The position numbers were made by a program, and so were the translations under genes. The notes beneath the pieces were generated by a model. That model saw only the letters and a program-made list of their open reading frames with translations, searched no databases and was not told where the DNA came from. From Candidatus Limnocylindrales bacterium (GTDB lineage Bacteria > Desulfobacterota > Binatia > UBA1149 > CAITLU01), in NCBI GenBank assembly GCA_035571835.1, contig DATNBU010000017.1, positions 294,687 to 358,686 on the forward strand: a DNA stretch of 64,000 nucleotides, in the 5' to 3' direction. How positions within the stretch are numbered: the stretch's first letter is position 1; every line of letters starts with the position of its first letter. Shown piece after piece: positions 29,009 to 36,854 of the stretch.

Positions 29009-29281
29009 GGATCCCTCCGGAAGCGAGTTGGGCAACCGGTTCTATCGCCCCGGCCGGGCCTGAGTAAACCGACTATTCAGATTGGCCCGGCGGACGATTC
29101 CGAACCGCCCGTCGCAGACGAAAAACCCGGAAAATGTGATGCAGTCCTCGTGACTTTTCGACGGCCGTGGCGGCGTTCCAGGACCCGATGCTGTTCGCAA
29201 CGCCGCGGAAACACTCCGTCATTCCGTGGCTGGCCGCGGCGCTGCCAGGCTGTAATCTCGGTCGCTTTGGAGCGGCCGAGC

Positions 29282-30325
29282 TCAGTGCGTACGGGAGCGC
29301 GTGGACGACGACTGTTTCGCATATTCGCTCGGCGCAACGCCCGTCCAGCGCTTGAACGCGCGCGAGAACGCGCTGGTGTCGGCAAAACCGAGCACGAACG
29401 CGATCTCGGTAACGGGCAGGCGGCCTTCGTCGAGATAGTTCTTCGCGAGCACGAGCCGGGCCTCGGCGAGCATCTCCTTGAACGACGTCTGCTGGGTGGC
29501 GAGCAGCCGCTGGAGGCTGCGCGCGCTGGTTCCGAGGCGTCGTGCGATCTGCGGCTTCGTCGGCGCGCCGCTCGGCAGGCATTCGATCAACGCTTCGCGG
29601 GTCTTGCGCAGCACGTCGTGTTCGGCGTGGCGCGCGAGATAGCGCACGACGACTTCGTCGTTCTGGCGCGCGAGCTCGGCGTTGGCGGCCGGCAGCGGGC
29701 GATCGAGGTCTTCCCTCGAATAATCGACGAACGTCGCCGGCTGTCCGAACGCGACCGGTGCGCGCAGCGCGCGCTCGAACGGCGACGGATCCTCCGGCGC
29801 CGGACGTTCGAGCGAAATGGCCAGCGGACAATAATCGCGGCTTCCGATCAGCAGGCCCGCCTGCCGTACGGTGACCGCGACGAACGCGTCGACGGCCTCC
29901 CACGGGACGATTCCGTTGCCGGCCGACACGTCGATGAAGAAGCGTGCGCGATCGTCCAGGTCCTCGAGACGAAGCTGGATGATCTCGCCGATCAGGCGGC
30001 GGTAGCGGATGATGCGCTCGAGCGCCTCTCGAAGCGTCGCGCTCGCGAGCACAGCGTAGCCGAGCGCATGAAACGTCGTCTGCATGGTGTAGCGCGCGGC
30101 GACCAGCCCGAACGCCGGGTTGCCGCTCTCTTCGACCGCGAGCTGCCACAACCGCGTCAGCGACTCGCGCGGGATGCGGGCATCGGGGTCGGCGAGTGCA
30201 GCCGAATCGATTCCGGCACGCGAGGCGATTGCGGTGCCATCCAGCCCCTCGCCGTCGAGAGCGCGCACGATCGTCGCGCTCCAGCTCGAGAGCGTCGATC
30301 GGGACTGGTCGGGAGCGGTTGCCAT
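29282..30325 (-). CDS. AraC-family transcriptional regulator
   Basis: 347 residues. The N-terminal 200 residues form the arabinose-binding-like (Arabinose_bd) domain (FHALGYAVLASATLREAL). The C-terminal 100 residues are a double helix-turn-helix (ARRLGTSARSLQRLLATQ and VTEIAFVLGFADTSAFSRAF, then WTGVAPSEY). This type is often an activator of aromatic or lipid catabolic genes. Divergent from the dioxygenase gene at 30449 across 123 bases, so it probably controls the catabolic cluster. Confidence 0.92.
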   Translation of the reverse strand: MATAPDQSRSTLSSWSATIVRALDGEGLDGTAIASRAGIDSAALADPDARIPRESLTRLWQLAVEESGNPAFGLVAARYTMQTTFHALGYAVLASATLREALERIIRYRRLIGEIIQLRLEDLDDRARFFIDVSAGNGIVPWEAVDAFVAVTVRQAGLLIGSRDYCPLAISLERPAPEDPSPFERALRAPVAFGQPATFVDYSREDLDRPLPAANAELARQNDEVVVRYLARHAEHDVLRKTREALIECLPSGAPTKPQIARRLGTSARSLQRLLATQQTSFKEMLAEARLVLAKNYLDEGRLPVTEIAFVLGFADTSAFSRAFKRWTGVAPSEYAKQSSSTRSRTH

Positions 30326-30448
30326 GTTTCGATCGTATGCCCGGGACGCTCGTCTGGTCCGCGTTTGGGCCGCATCTGGCCCGAGGGAACAACAAGAAGG
30401 CTCCTCCGGCCAAGCGCCGGACGCCGCAGGCCGCGCATACTATGGCCC

Positions 30449-31417
30449 ATGGAGACCACGAACCAGCACACCAATGGAGCCGCCGGTCCCGTGATCCGCG
30501 TGGCGGACGCCTGCTTTCCACGATTCCAGGCGCCGGACCTCGGCCGCATGCAGGCGTTCCTCGAAGCGTTCGGGATGCAGACCGCCGCGCGCACCGATAC
30601 GGCGCTCTACATGCGCGGCACCGACGGCGATCCGCACGTGCACGCGACGCATCTCGGCGAGCCGGCGTTTCTCGGGCTCGCATTCAAGGCGTCGTCACGC
30701 ACGGACCTCGAGCGGCTCGCGGCGGCGACCGGGTCCGCCATCGAAACCCTCGACGAGCCCGGCGGCGGCGAGGCCGTGCGGCTTCGCGATCCGGATGGAC
30801 GCATGGTCGACGTCGTGTTCGGCATCGAGGCCGTGCCTGCCATCCCCGTGCGGACGCATCCGCCGCTCAACTCGGGCGAACGCCGCGAGCGCGTCGGCAC
30901 GCTTCAGCGCGTCGGGCAGGGCCCGGCGCAGGTCAAGCGCTTCGGGCACTCGGCGATCAAGACGACGCGGCTTCGCGAAGTTTCCGAATGGTATCGCCGC
31001 ACGCTCGGGCTTCTGGTGTCGGACGACATCTACATGGAAGGGCCCGAGCAGCCGATCGGCAGCTTCCTGCGCTGCGACCGCGGCAGCGATCCCGCCGACC
31101 ACCACACGCTGCTCCTGCTCGAGGCTCCCGAGGCAAAGCTCGGCCACTGCGCATGGGAAGTCGCCGATTTCGACGACCTGATGGTCGGGCGCGAACATCT
31201 GCTGATGAACGACAACGGCGGCCATCCGTACTGGGGCATCGGGCGACATATCCTCGGCGGGCAGATCTTCGACTACTGGAAGGATCCGTTCGGCTTCACC
31301 GTCGAGCACTGGACCGACAGCGACCTGCTGCGTGCCGACGCTCCCGCGGGCTCTCACCACATCATGAACGCTCTCAACCAGTGGGGGCCGATGCCGCCAC
31401 CCGATCTCGATTTCTGA
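30449..31417 (+). CDS. Extradiol (VOC-fold) ring-cleavage dioxygenase-like protein
   Basis: 322 residues in two vicinal-oxygen-chelate domains. The ATG at 30449 starts METTNQHTNGA. The metal-binding triad of catechol 2,3-dioxygenase-like enzymes is visible in the C-terminal domain: His in KRFGHSAIKT, His in LGHCAWEVADF and Glu in FTVEHWTD. DPFGF and HILGGQIFDYW match the same family. It is expected to open a catechol or similar ring using Fe(II). First gene of the cluster that ends at 35144. Confidence 0.85.
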   Translation: METTNQHTNGAAGPVIRVADACFPRFQAPDLGRMQAFLEAFGMQTAARTDTALYMRGTDGDPHVHATHLGEPAFLGLAFKASSRTDLERLAAATGSAIETLDEPGGGEAVRLRDPDGRMVDVVFGIEAVPAIPVRTHPPLNSGERRERVGTLQRVGQGPAQVKRFGHSAIKTTRLREVSEWYRRTLGLLVSDDIYMEGPEQPIGSFLRCDRGSDPADHHTLLLLEAPEAKLGHCAWEVADFDDLMVGREHLLMNDNGGHPYWGIGRHILGGQIFDYWKDPFGFTVEHWTDSDLLRADAPAGSHHIMNALNQWGPMPPPDLDF

Positions 31418-31427
31418 AGGAGCCGGC

Positions 31428-32207
31428 GTGAACCTCGGAATCCGCGGCCGATCGGCCATCGTCTGCGCATCGAGCAAAGGGCTCGGAAAGGCCTGCGCGA
31501 CCGCGCTCGCGCGCGAAGGCGTGAGCGTCACGATCAATTCCAGAAACGCGGAGCATCTTGCCGCAGCGGCCGAAGAAATCCGGCGTGAGACAGGCGCGGT
31601 CGTGACCGAAGTGGTCGGCGACATCGCGGCCGAATCGACGCGCAAAGCGCTGCTCGAAGCGTGCCCGTCGCCGGATATCCTGGTCACCAACAACGGAGGC
31701 CCGATGCCGGGCCGCTACCAGGATTGGGACCGCGACGCGTGGATCGCGGCGCTCGACGCGAACATGCTGGCTCCGGTGCTGATGATCGGCGCCGTCGTCG
31801 ACGGCATGGTCGAGCGCGGTTTCGGCCGCATCGTCAACATCCTTTCGGCGATGGTGAAGTCTCCGCTCGCGCCGATGGGTCTTTCGGCGGGCGCGCGCAC
31901 CGGCCTCATGTCGTTCTGCAAAGGCGTTTCGCGCGAAGTCGCGCCGTTCAACGTGACGATCAACAATCTGCTTCCGGAGCGCATCGACACCGAGCGCCAG
32001 CGCTTCATGGCCGAGCTCGCGGCGGGCATGCGCGGACAGACCATCGAGCAGGCGTACGACGACATCCGCGGTTCGATCGCGGCGCGTCGGCTCGGAACGC
32101 CCGCGGAGTTCGGCGACGCATGCGCGTACCTGTGCTCGTCGCAGGCCGGATTCCTGTCCGGCCAGAACCTCTCGCTCGACGGCGGCACCTATGCAGGAAT
32201 TCTCTGA
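31428..32207 (+). CDS. SDR-fold oxidoreductase with altered active site
   Basis: 259 residues, GTG start 10 bases after the dioxygenase stop, preceded by AAGGAG. A Rossmann fold is shown by IVCASSKGLGKACA and VTNNGGP. Ser140 is in place, but the residue 13 after it, normally the catalytic Tyr of YxxxK, is Ser153 and the Lys is Arg157 (LSAGART). A branch of SDR proteins with such a Ser/Arg pair exists, so this may be natural for the branch, with a changed or lost reductase function. Probably part of the catabolic cluster. Confidence 0.88.
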   Translation: MNLGIRGRSAIVCASSKGLGKACATALAREGVSVTINSRNAEHLAAAAEEIRRETGAVVTEVVGDIAAESTRKALLEACPSPDILVTNNGGPMPGRYQDWDRDAWIAALDANMLAPVLMIGAVVDGMVERGFGRIVNILSAMVKSPLAPMGLSAGARTGLMSFCKGVSREVAPFNVTINNLLPERIDTERQRFMAELAAGMRGQTIEQAYDDIRGSIAARRLGTPAEFGDACAYLCSSQAGFLSGQNLSLDGGTYAGIL

Positions 32208-32211
32208 GCGG

Positions 32212-32288
32212 AAATCGGGGACAGACACCGATTTCCCGAAATCGGTGTCTGTCCCCGATTTAACGAAATCAGTGTCTGTCCCGGATTT
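32212..32288. repeat. REP-like repeat cluster: inverted pair plus one extra copy
   Basis: Three 23-bp units related to the motif GGGGACAGACACCGATTT: one at 32212-32234, its inverted partner at 32239-32261, and a diverged direct copy of the second at 32266-32288. The first two form a near-perfect hairpin with a 4-base loop. The third unit ends six bases before the start codon at 32295. The same element is at 55660-55709, and a shorter relative at 39410-39441. Such repeats are typical of REP elements moved by RAYT-type transposases; no transposase gene is in this window. Confidence 0.85.
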
Positions 32289-32294
32289 TTCGCG

Positions 32295-34001
32295 ATGAAG
32301 ACGATTGAAACCGATGTGCTCGTGGTCGGCGCGGGGCCGACGGGTCTCTCCGCAGCGCTTTTCCTCGCGCGCGCGGGGCTGTCGTCGCATGTCGTCGAGC
32401 GGCGGCCGGGACCGCAGCGCGCGCCGGCCGCGCATGTCGTCAACGCGCGCACGTTCGAGATCTGGCGCCAGGCCGGCCTCGACATGGACGCGATGCTCGC
32501 GCTCGCCAAGGATCCGCGTGACGCCGGGCAGGTGCACTGGGTAACCAGGCTCGGCGGCGAGATTCTCGGGAGCCTTCCGTACGAGCGCCAGACGGGCGAC
32601 GTGCTCGATGTGACGCCGACTCCGCTTCGCAACCTGTCGCAGCACCGGCTCGAGCGCTTCCTGGCCGAGGAGATCTTCGCGAAGACCGGCGTGCGGCCGG
32701 CGTATGCGCATCGCTGGGACGACTCGACGCAATCCGGCGGCGGCGTCACGTCGCGCGTGCGCGACGTCGCGACCGGCGATGTCTACGAGGTGCGAAGCCG
32801 CTACGTGATTGCCGCCGACGGCGCGGGAAGCCCGCTTCGCAAGTCGCTCGGCATTTCGTGCCTCGGCCCGGACCGCATCCAGGCGTTCGTGATGATCCAC
32901 TTCGAAGCGAACCTGCGGCCGCTCGTTGCGGACAACCCCGGCGTGATCTTCTGGATTTCCGATCCGTCGTGCGCCGGATGCCTCGTCGCGCACGACATCG
33001 ATCGCGAGTGGGTCTTCATGCACGCGTGGGATCCGTCGGTCGAATCGTTCGAGAGTTATGACGACGCGCGCTGCATGGATCTGGTGCGGCGCGCGATGGT
33101 CGCCAGCGACATTCCGCTGACGATCCGCGCCGCCGCGCCGTGGCTGATGACGTCACAGATCGCCGAGCGATACCGCGAAGGCCGCATCTTTCTCGCCGGC
33201 GACGCCGCGCACCGCTTCCCGCCAACCGGCGGCATGGGCCTGAACACCGGCGTGCAGGACGCGCACAACCTCGTCTGGAAAATTGCCGCGGTCGAAAAAG
33301 GCTGGGCGGACCCGACGATCCTCGACACGTACGAGAGCGAACGCCGGCCGGTCGCGAGCTACAACGCCGAGCAGAGCCTCGCGAACGCGGTCCGGCTGAT
33401 GGAGGTTCCCGTCGCGATGGGGACCGCCGATCTACCGGACGCCGCGCGCCGCAGCTTCGACGAGATGCTCGAGAGTCCTCGGCGTCGCGCGGAAGTCGCT
33501 GCAGCCATTGCGAACCAGGCCGAGCATTTCGACATGCTCGGGCTGCAGATGGGCTTCGCGTATCCGGAGGGCGCAGTGCTGAGCGACGGAAGCGAAGCGG
33601 TCGGCCTGTCGAATCCGATCCGCGAATTCGTGCCGTCGAGCCGGCCGGGCTCGCGGCTTCCGCACGGCTGGATCGTGAAGAACGGCGCGCGCGTCTCGAC
33701 GCTCGATCTGATTTCTACCGACAGGCTCACGCTGCTGGTGCCGAAAGGATCCGGTTTGTCGACGACGAGCATTGCTGCGCCGATTCGCGTGGTCGAGTGG
33801 GGTAAAGACGTCGACGATCCGGACAACTGGTGGGAACATGTCGCGGCACTGGCCGGCGGCGGCGGTCTTCTGGTGCGACCCGACCAGCACGTCGCGGCGC
33901 GTTTCGTGCGCGTGCCCGCGGCGGACGAGCTGATGGCCGTTCTGGAAAAGTTGCAGTTTCTGTCGCACGCCGGCGGTGCGCGCCGCGCAGCCGGAGCCTG
34001 A
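32295..34001 (+). CDS. FAD-dependent aromatic monooxygenase (PHBH/MhpA type)
   Basis: 568 residues. The N-terminal FAD site is VLVVGAGPTGLSAA, the NAD(P)H/FAD-linking block is YVIAADGAGSPLRK, and the second FAD block is LAGDAAHRFPPTGGMGLNTG. The family hydroxylates phenolic rings to dihydroxy products, which would supply a substrate for the neighbouring dioxygenase. The C-terminal thioredoxin-like part is present. The start is certain from the FAD motif, but a repeat unit occupies the place of a ribosome binding site. Confidence 0.92.
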   Translation: MKTIETDVLVVGAGPTGLSAALFLARAGLSSHVVERRPGPQRAPAAHVVNARTFEIWRQAGLDMDAMLALAKDPRDAGQVHWVTRLGGEILGSLPYERQTGDVLDVTPTPLRNLSQHRLERFLAEEIFAKTGVRPAYAHRWDDSTQSGGGVTSRVRDVATGDVYEVRSRYVIAADGAGSPLRKSLGISCLGPDRIQAFVMIHFEANLRPLVADNPGVIFWISDPSCAGCLVAHDIDREWVFMHAWDPSVESFESYDDARCMDLVRRAMVASDIPLTIRAAAPWLMTSQIAERYREGRIFLAGDAAHRFPPTGGMGLNTGVQDAHNLVWKIAAVEKGWADPTILDTYESERRPVASYNAEQSLANAVRLMEVPVAMGTADLPDAARRSFDEMLESPRRRAEVAAAIANQAEHFDMLGLQMGFAYPEGAVLSDGSEAVGLSNPIREFVPSSRPGSRLPHGWIVKNGARVSTLDLISTDRLTLLVPKGSGLSTTSIAAPIRVVEWGKDVDDPDNWWEHVAALAGGGGLLVRPDQHVAARFVRVPAADELMAVLEKLQFLSHAGGARRAAGA

Positions 34002-34004
34002 AAG

Positions 34005-35144
34005 ATGCTGGCATTCGTATTCAACCTGATGGCGTCGCTGCAGGGTTCGTGGGAGCCGGCATTTCAGGAAGCGCTGAAAGAAGGCGAACGTGGGGACGTC
34101 CAGATCGCGGATCTCACCGACGCACTGACGTTCGCACGCGCCGACGTCGACGGACGCCGCCGAGTTCTCGCTGTAACGCGCTATCGCGGCGGCAACATCG
34201 ATGCAGTCGATCTGTCGGCCGTTCTTTCTTCCAATCCGACGGATCCGATCGCGGCCTTCGGGCAGCGCGGCTACGACCAGCTGCTTTCCGATATCCGAAC
34301 CGCGCCGCCGGGCGCGCACGTGCGCGTTCCGGCATCCGCGCTCGTCATCCCGTTCGATTGCGCCGATCACCACATCGCCGTCGGCACGAACTATCCCGAG
34401 CACGCCGACGATGCCGGAACGGTGCGCCCGTTCCTGTTTCCCAAGCTGGTCCAGGCCGGAGCGTCCGGCGATGACGTCGCGGTGCGCGGCGGGCTGCTCG
34501 ACTACGAAGTCGAGATCGCCGTGGTCACGCTCGAGCCGCTGGCCGGCCGGGATCCGGATCACCTCGGCCTCGTGCTTGCCAACGACTTCACCGATCGCGA
34601 GGCGCTGATGCACGCGGTCGATCGCCACGACATCGAATCGGGCAAAGGCTTCACGACCGGCAAGAGCTTTCCCGGCTATCTCCCGGTCGGAAACCTTTTC
34701 GTGATTCCGCGCGACTGGAAGACTTTCGTGCGCGGCCTCGAGCTGCGGCTGTTCGTGAACGAAGCGCTCCGCCAGCGATCGTCGTCATCGGAAATGGTCT
34801 GGGACGTCAGCGAAGTGCTCGCGCAGACCCTCGCCCGCAAAGGCGTGCGCTGGGAGCATCGTGGGAATGACATTCCACTGTTCGACGGCGACGCGATTCC
34901 CGCGCGGACGCTCATTCTGACAGGTACGCCGCACGGCACCGTGTTCAGCGGCGTACCGGCTGCGGTGATCGCATCCGGGCTCGTGCGATGGCTCGCGGGC
35001 GGATGGAACGAAGGGCTTCCAGGAAATGTCATCCGCGCATATGTCGATGCGGCACGCCACGCCGAAGCGTACCTTCAGCCGGGAGACGAAGTCTTCATCC
35101 ACGTCGCGCGGCTCGGCGAGCTGAAGAGTCGCGTCGTCGACTGA
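34005..35144 (+). CDS. Fumarylacetoacetate hydrolase-family protein
   Basis: 379 residues. FAH fold blocks: VGTNYPEHADD, LLDYEVEIAVVTLEP (metal-binding Glu residues), LANDFTDREALMH, GKSFPGYLPVGNLF and LTGTPHGTVFSGVP. The family splits C-C bonds in the acyl products of ring cleavage, or hydrates or decarboxylates them. It starts three bases after the monooxygenase and closes the cluster. Longer than the usual 280 residues because of an N-terminal cap. Confidence 0.88.
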   Translation: MLAFVFNLMASLQGSWEPAFQEALKEGERGDVQIADLTDALTFARADVDGRRRVLAVTRYRGGNIDAVDLSAVLSSNPTDPIAAFGQRGYDQLLSDIRTAPPGAHVRVPASALVIPFDCADHHIAVGTNYPEHADDAGTVRPFLFPKLVQAGASGDDVAVRGGLLDYEVEIAVVTLEPLAGRDPDHLGLVLANDFTDREALMHAVDRHDIESGKGFTTGKSFPGYLPVGNLFVIPRDWKTFVRGLELRLFVNEALRQRSSSSEMVWDVSEVLAQTLARKGVRWEHRGNDIPLFDGDAIPARTLILTGTPHGTVFSGVPAAVIASGLVRWLAGGWNEGLPGNVIRAYVDAARHAEAYLQPGDEVFIHVARLGELKSRVVD

Positions 35145-35145
35145 C

Positions 35146-36747
35146 TCAACGCACGCGCGACGCAGCCGCACGCACGCCCTCCTGCCAGCTCGAAGAGGAC
35201 GTATCGATGCGGATGCCCCCGGACCATTCGACGGGCTCCTCGAATTCCGCGCGGATCGAATCGTACAGGCCTGGACCCGCTTCCGACGCATCGTTGCCGG
35301 CCGCGGCGCGCTCCGCCAGCCGCTCGAGGATTTCTTCGCGTGGTGCGACCACTTCGACGAGCATGCAGCGCACGTCGTGTTCTCGCGCCCACTGCGCTGC
35401 AGCGTCGCGCCACGCGCGCCGCGAATACGTCGCATCGAGGATCGCCGTCCGTCCGGATACCACGACATGGCGCGCTTCTTCGAGCATGCGACCGTAGATC
35501 GCTGCGCGGCCGGCGTCGCTGTAACGACCCTGTGCGTACGATCCGCCGCCCGACGGTGCGGACACGTGCCGGCGTACGCGGTCCGACGAGATCACGACAC
35601 CGCCGGTCGCGTCGGCGATGGCTTCGGCAACCGTCGTCTTGCCGGTGCCGATCATTCCACACAGCAGCACGACTGCGCCCGGGCCGCGCGGCTCGAGAAA
35701 CCGGAAGCCGAGATCCAGATGCTCCCGGGTGCTGTCCTTCGCGTGCGCCCGCTGCTCGTCGGGCAGCGTCCGGTCTACGGCGACGAGCGACGCAACCTTC
35801 GCACGCACCAGCGCCCGGTAGCTCAGGAAGTAATCGACGACGCTGAACAGGTGGTAGTCGCCGCTCGCTGCGGCATAGCGGCGAAGGAACCTGCCGGCAA
35901 GGTCGCCGCGGCCGCGGTACGTCAGGTCCATCGCCAGGAACGCAGCGTCCGAAGCGGCGTCGATGCGCCGGAAGTCCTCGCGGAATTCGATGCAGTCGAT
36001 CATCACCGGATCCGATTCGTCGCGCTCGAACCACACGTGCTCCGAGTGGAGATCGCCGTGTCCGTCGACGACGCGCCCGCGCGTGCGGCGCGCCTCGAAA
36101 TCCTCGCGCCTCGCCGCGACGAGCTCGCCGGCCCTGCGCCGCAGCTCTTCGACTTCGTCCGGCGGCGCGATCTCATGCGGCGCAGCGCGCAGCGCATCGA
36201 CGTTCGCTCGCGCCGGTCCGGTGGTGCGCGCAAGCCATTCCTCGCTGGCAAAGGGAGCCGGTGCGCCGAGCGAATGCTCGTGATGGAACGCGGCGAGCCG
36301 AACGGCGATGCGGTCGATCTGCGATACCGTCACCGCGCCGCGCTCGACGAGGCTTCGCAGATCGCGGCCTTCGGCAAGACGCCGCATGACGACGCAGTGC
36401 TCGACCGCAAGCGGATCGCTGCTCGGACCGTCGGAAATCGCGCCGATGCGGACGCGCTCGCCATCGAAGATGACCGGTGCGATCCCGAGATACACGTCCG
36501 GCGCGAGCCGGCGATTGAGCGCGATCTCGCGAACGCTGTCCGCAAGACGCTCGCCCGGATCGCTGAAATCGAGGAAAGCGAGCTTTACCGGGCGGCGAAG
36601 CTTGTAGACGTGACCGGCGGTCAGGAACACGTGAGAAATATGGGTGTCGACGCGAGCAATGCCCCCGGCTGCCCCCGGATCATCCGGATAGGCCGCCGCA
36701 TCGAGGAGGCGGGCGAGCCACGGGTAATCGCGTACGGTCCCATCCAT
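35146..36747 (-). CDS. Bifunctional APH-like / P-loop kinase protein
   Basis: 533 residues. The N-terminal domain (about 30-340) is aminoglycoside-phosphotransferase-like: HVYKLRRPVKLAFLDFS, the catalytic loop HGDLHSEHVWF and the metal site MIDCIEF. The C-terminal domain (about 355-520) is an AAA_33-type P-loop kinase with GMIGTGKTT and ILDATYSR. This two-domain arrangement is widespread, and its substrate is unknown; drug resistance should not be assumed. Convergent with the FAH gene, one base between the stops. Confidence 0.85.
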   Translation of the reverse strand: MDGTVRDYPWLARLLDAAAYPDDPGAAGGIARVDTHISHVFLTAGHVYKLRRPVKLAFLDFSDPGERLADSVREIALNRRLAPDVYLGIAPVIFDGERVRIGAISDGPSSDPLAVEHCVVMRRLAEGRDLRSLVERGAVTVSQIDRIAVRLAAFHHEHSLGAPAPFASEEWLARTTGPARANVDALRAAPHEIAPPDEVEELRRRAGELVAARREDFEARRTRGRVVDGHGDLHSEHVWFERDESDPVMIDCIEFREDFRRIDAASDAAFLAMDLTYRGRGDLAGRFLRRYAAASGDYHLFSVVDYFLSYRALVRAKVASLVAVDRTLPDEQRAHAKDSTREHLDLGFRFLEPRGPGAVVLLCGMIGTGKTTVAEAIADATGGVVISSDRVRRHVSAPSGGGSYAQGRYSDAGRAAIYGRMLEEARHVVVSGRTAILDATYSRRAWRDAAAQWAREHDVRCMLVEVVAPREEILERLAERAAAGNDASEAGPGLYDSIRAEFEEPVEWSGGIRIDTSSSSWQEGVRAAASRVR

Positions 36748-36854
36748 CCGCGCCTTCTAGCGGCCGTCGGTCTCTCGTACGAGCGCGGTGCGGCCCGCGA
36801 TTGTGAATTTTGCCCGGTGTTTCCCGCCATTGCCGAGGTTACACTCGCCCGCTC

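Noticed and set aside
32212-32288. CRISPR-like spaced repeats
   Set aside because: Only three units, in inverted orientation with 4-base loops; no spacers or cas genes.
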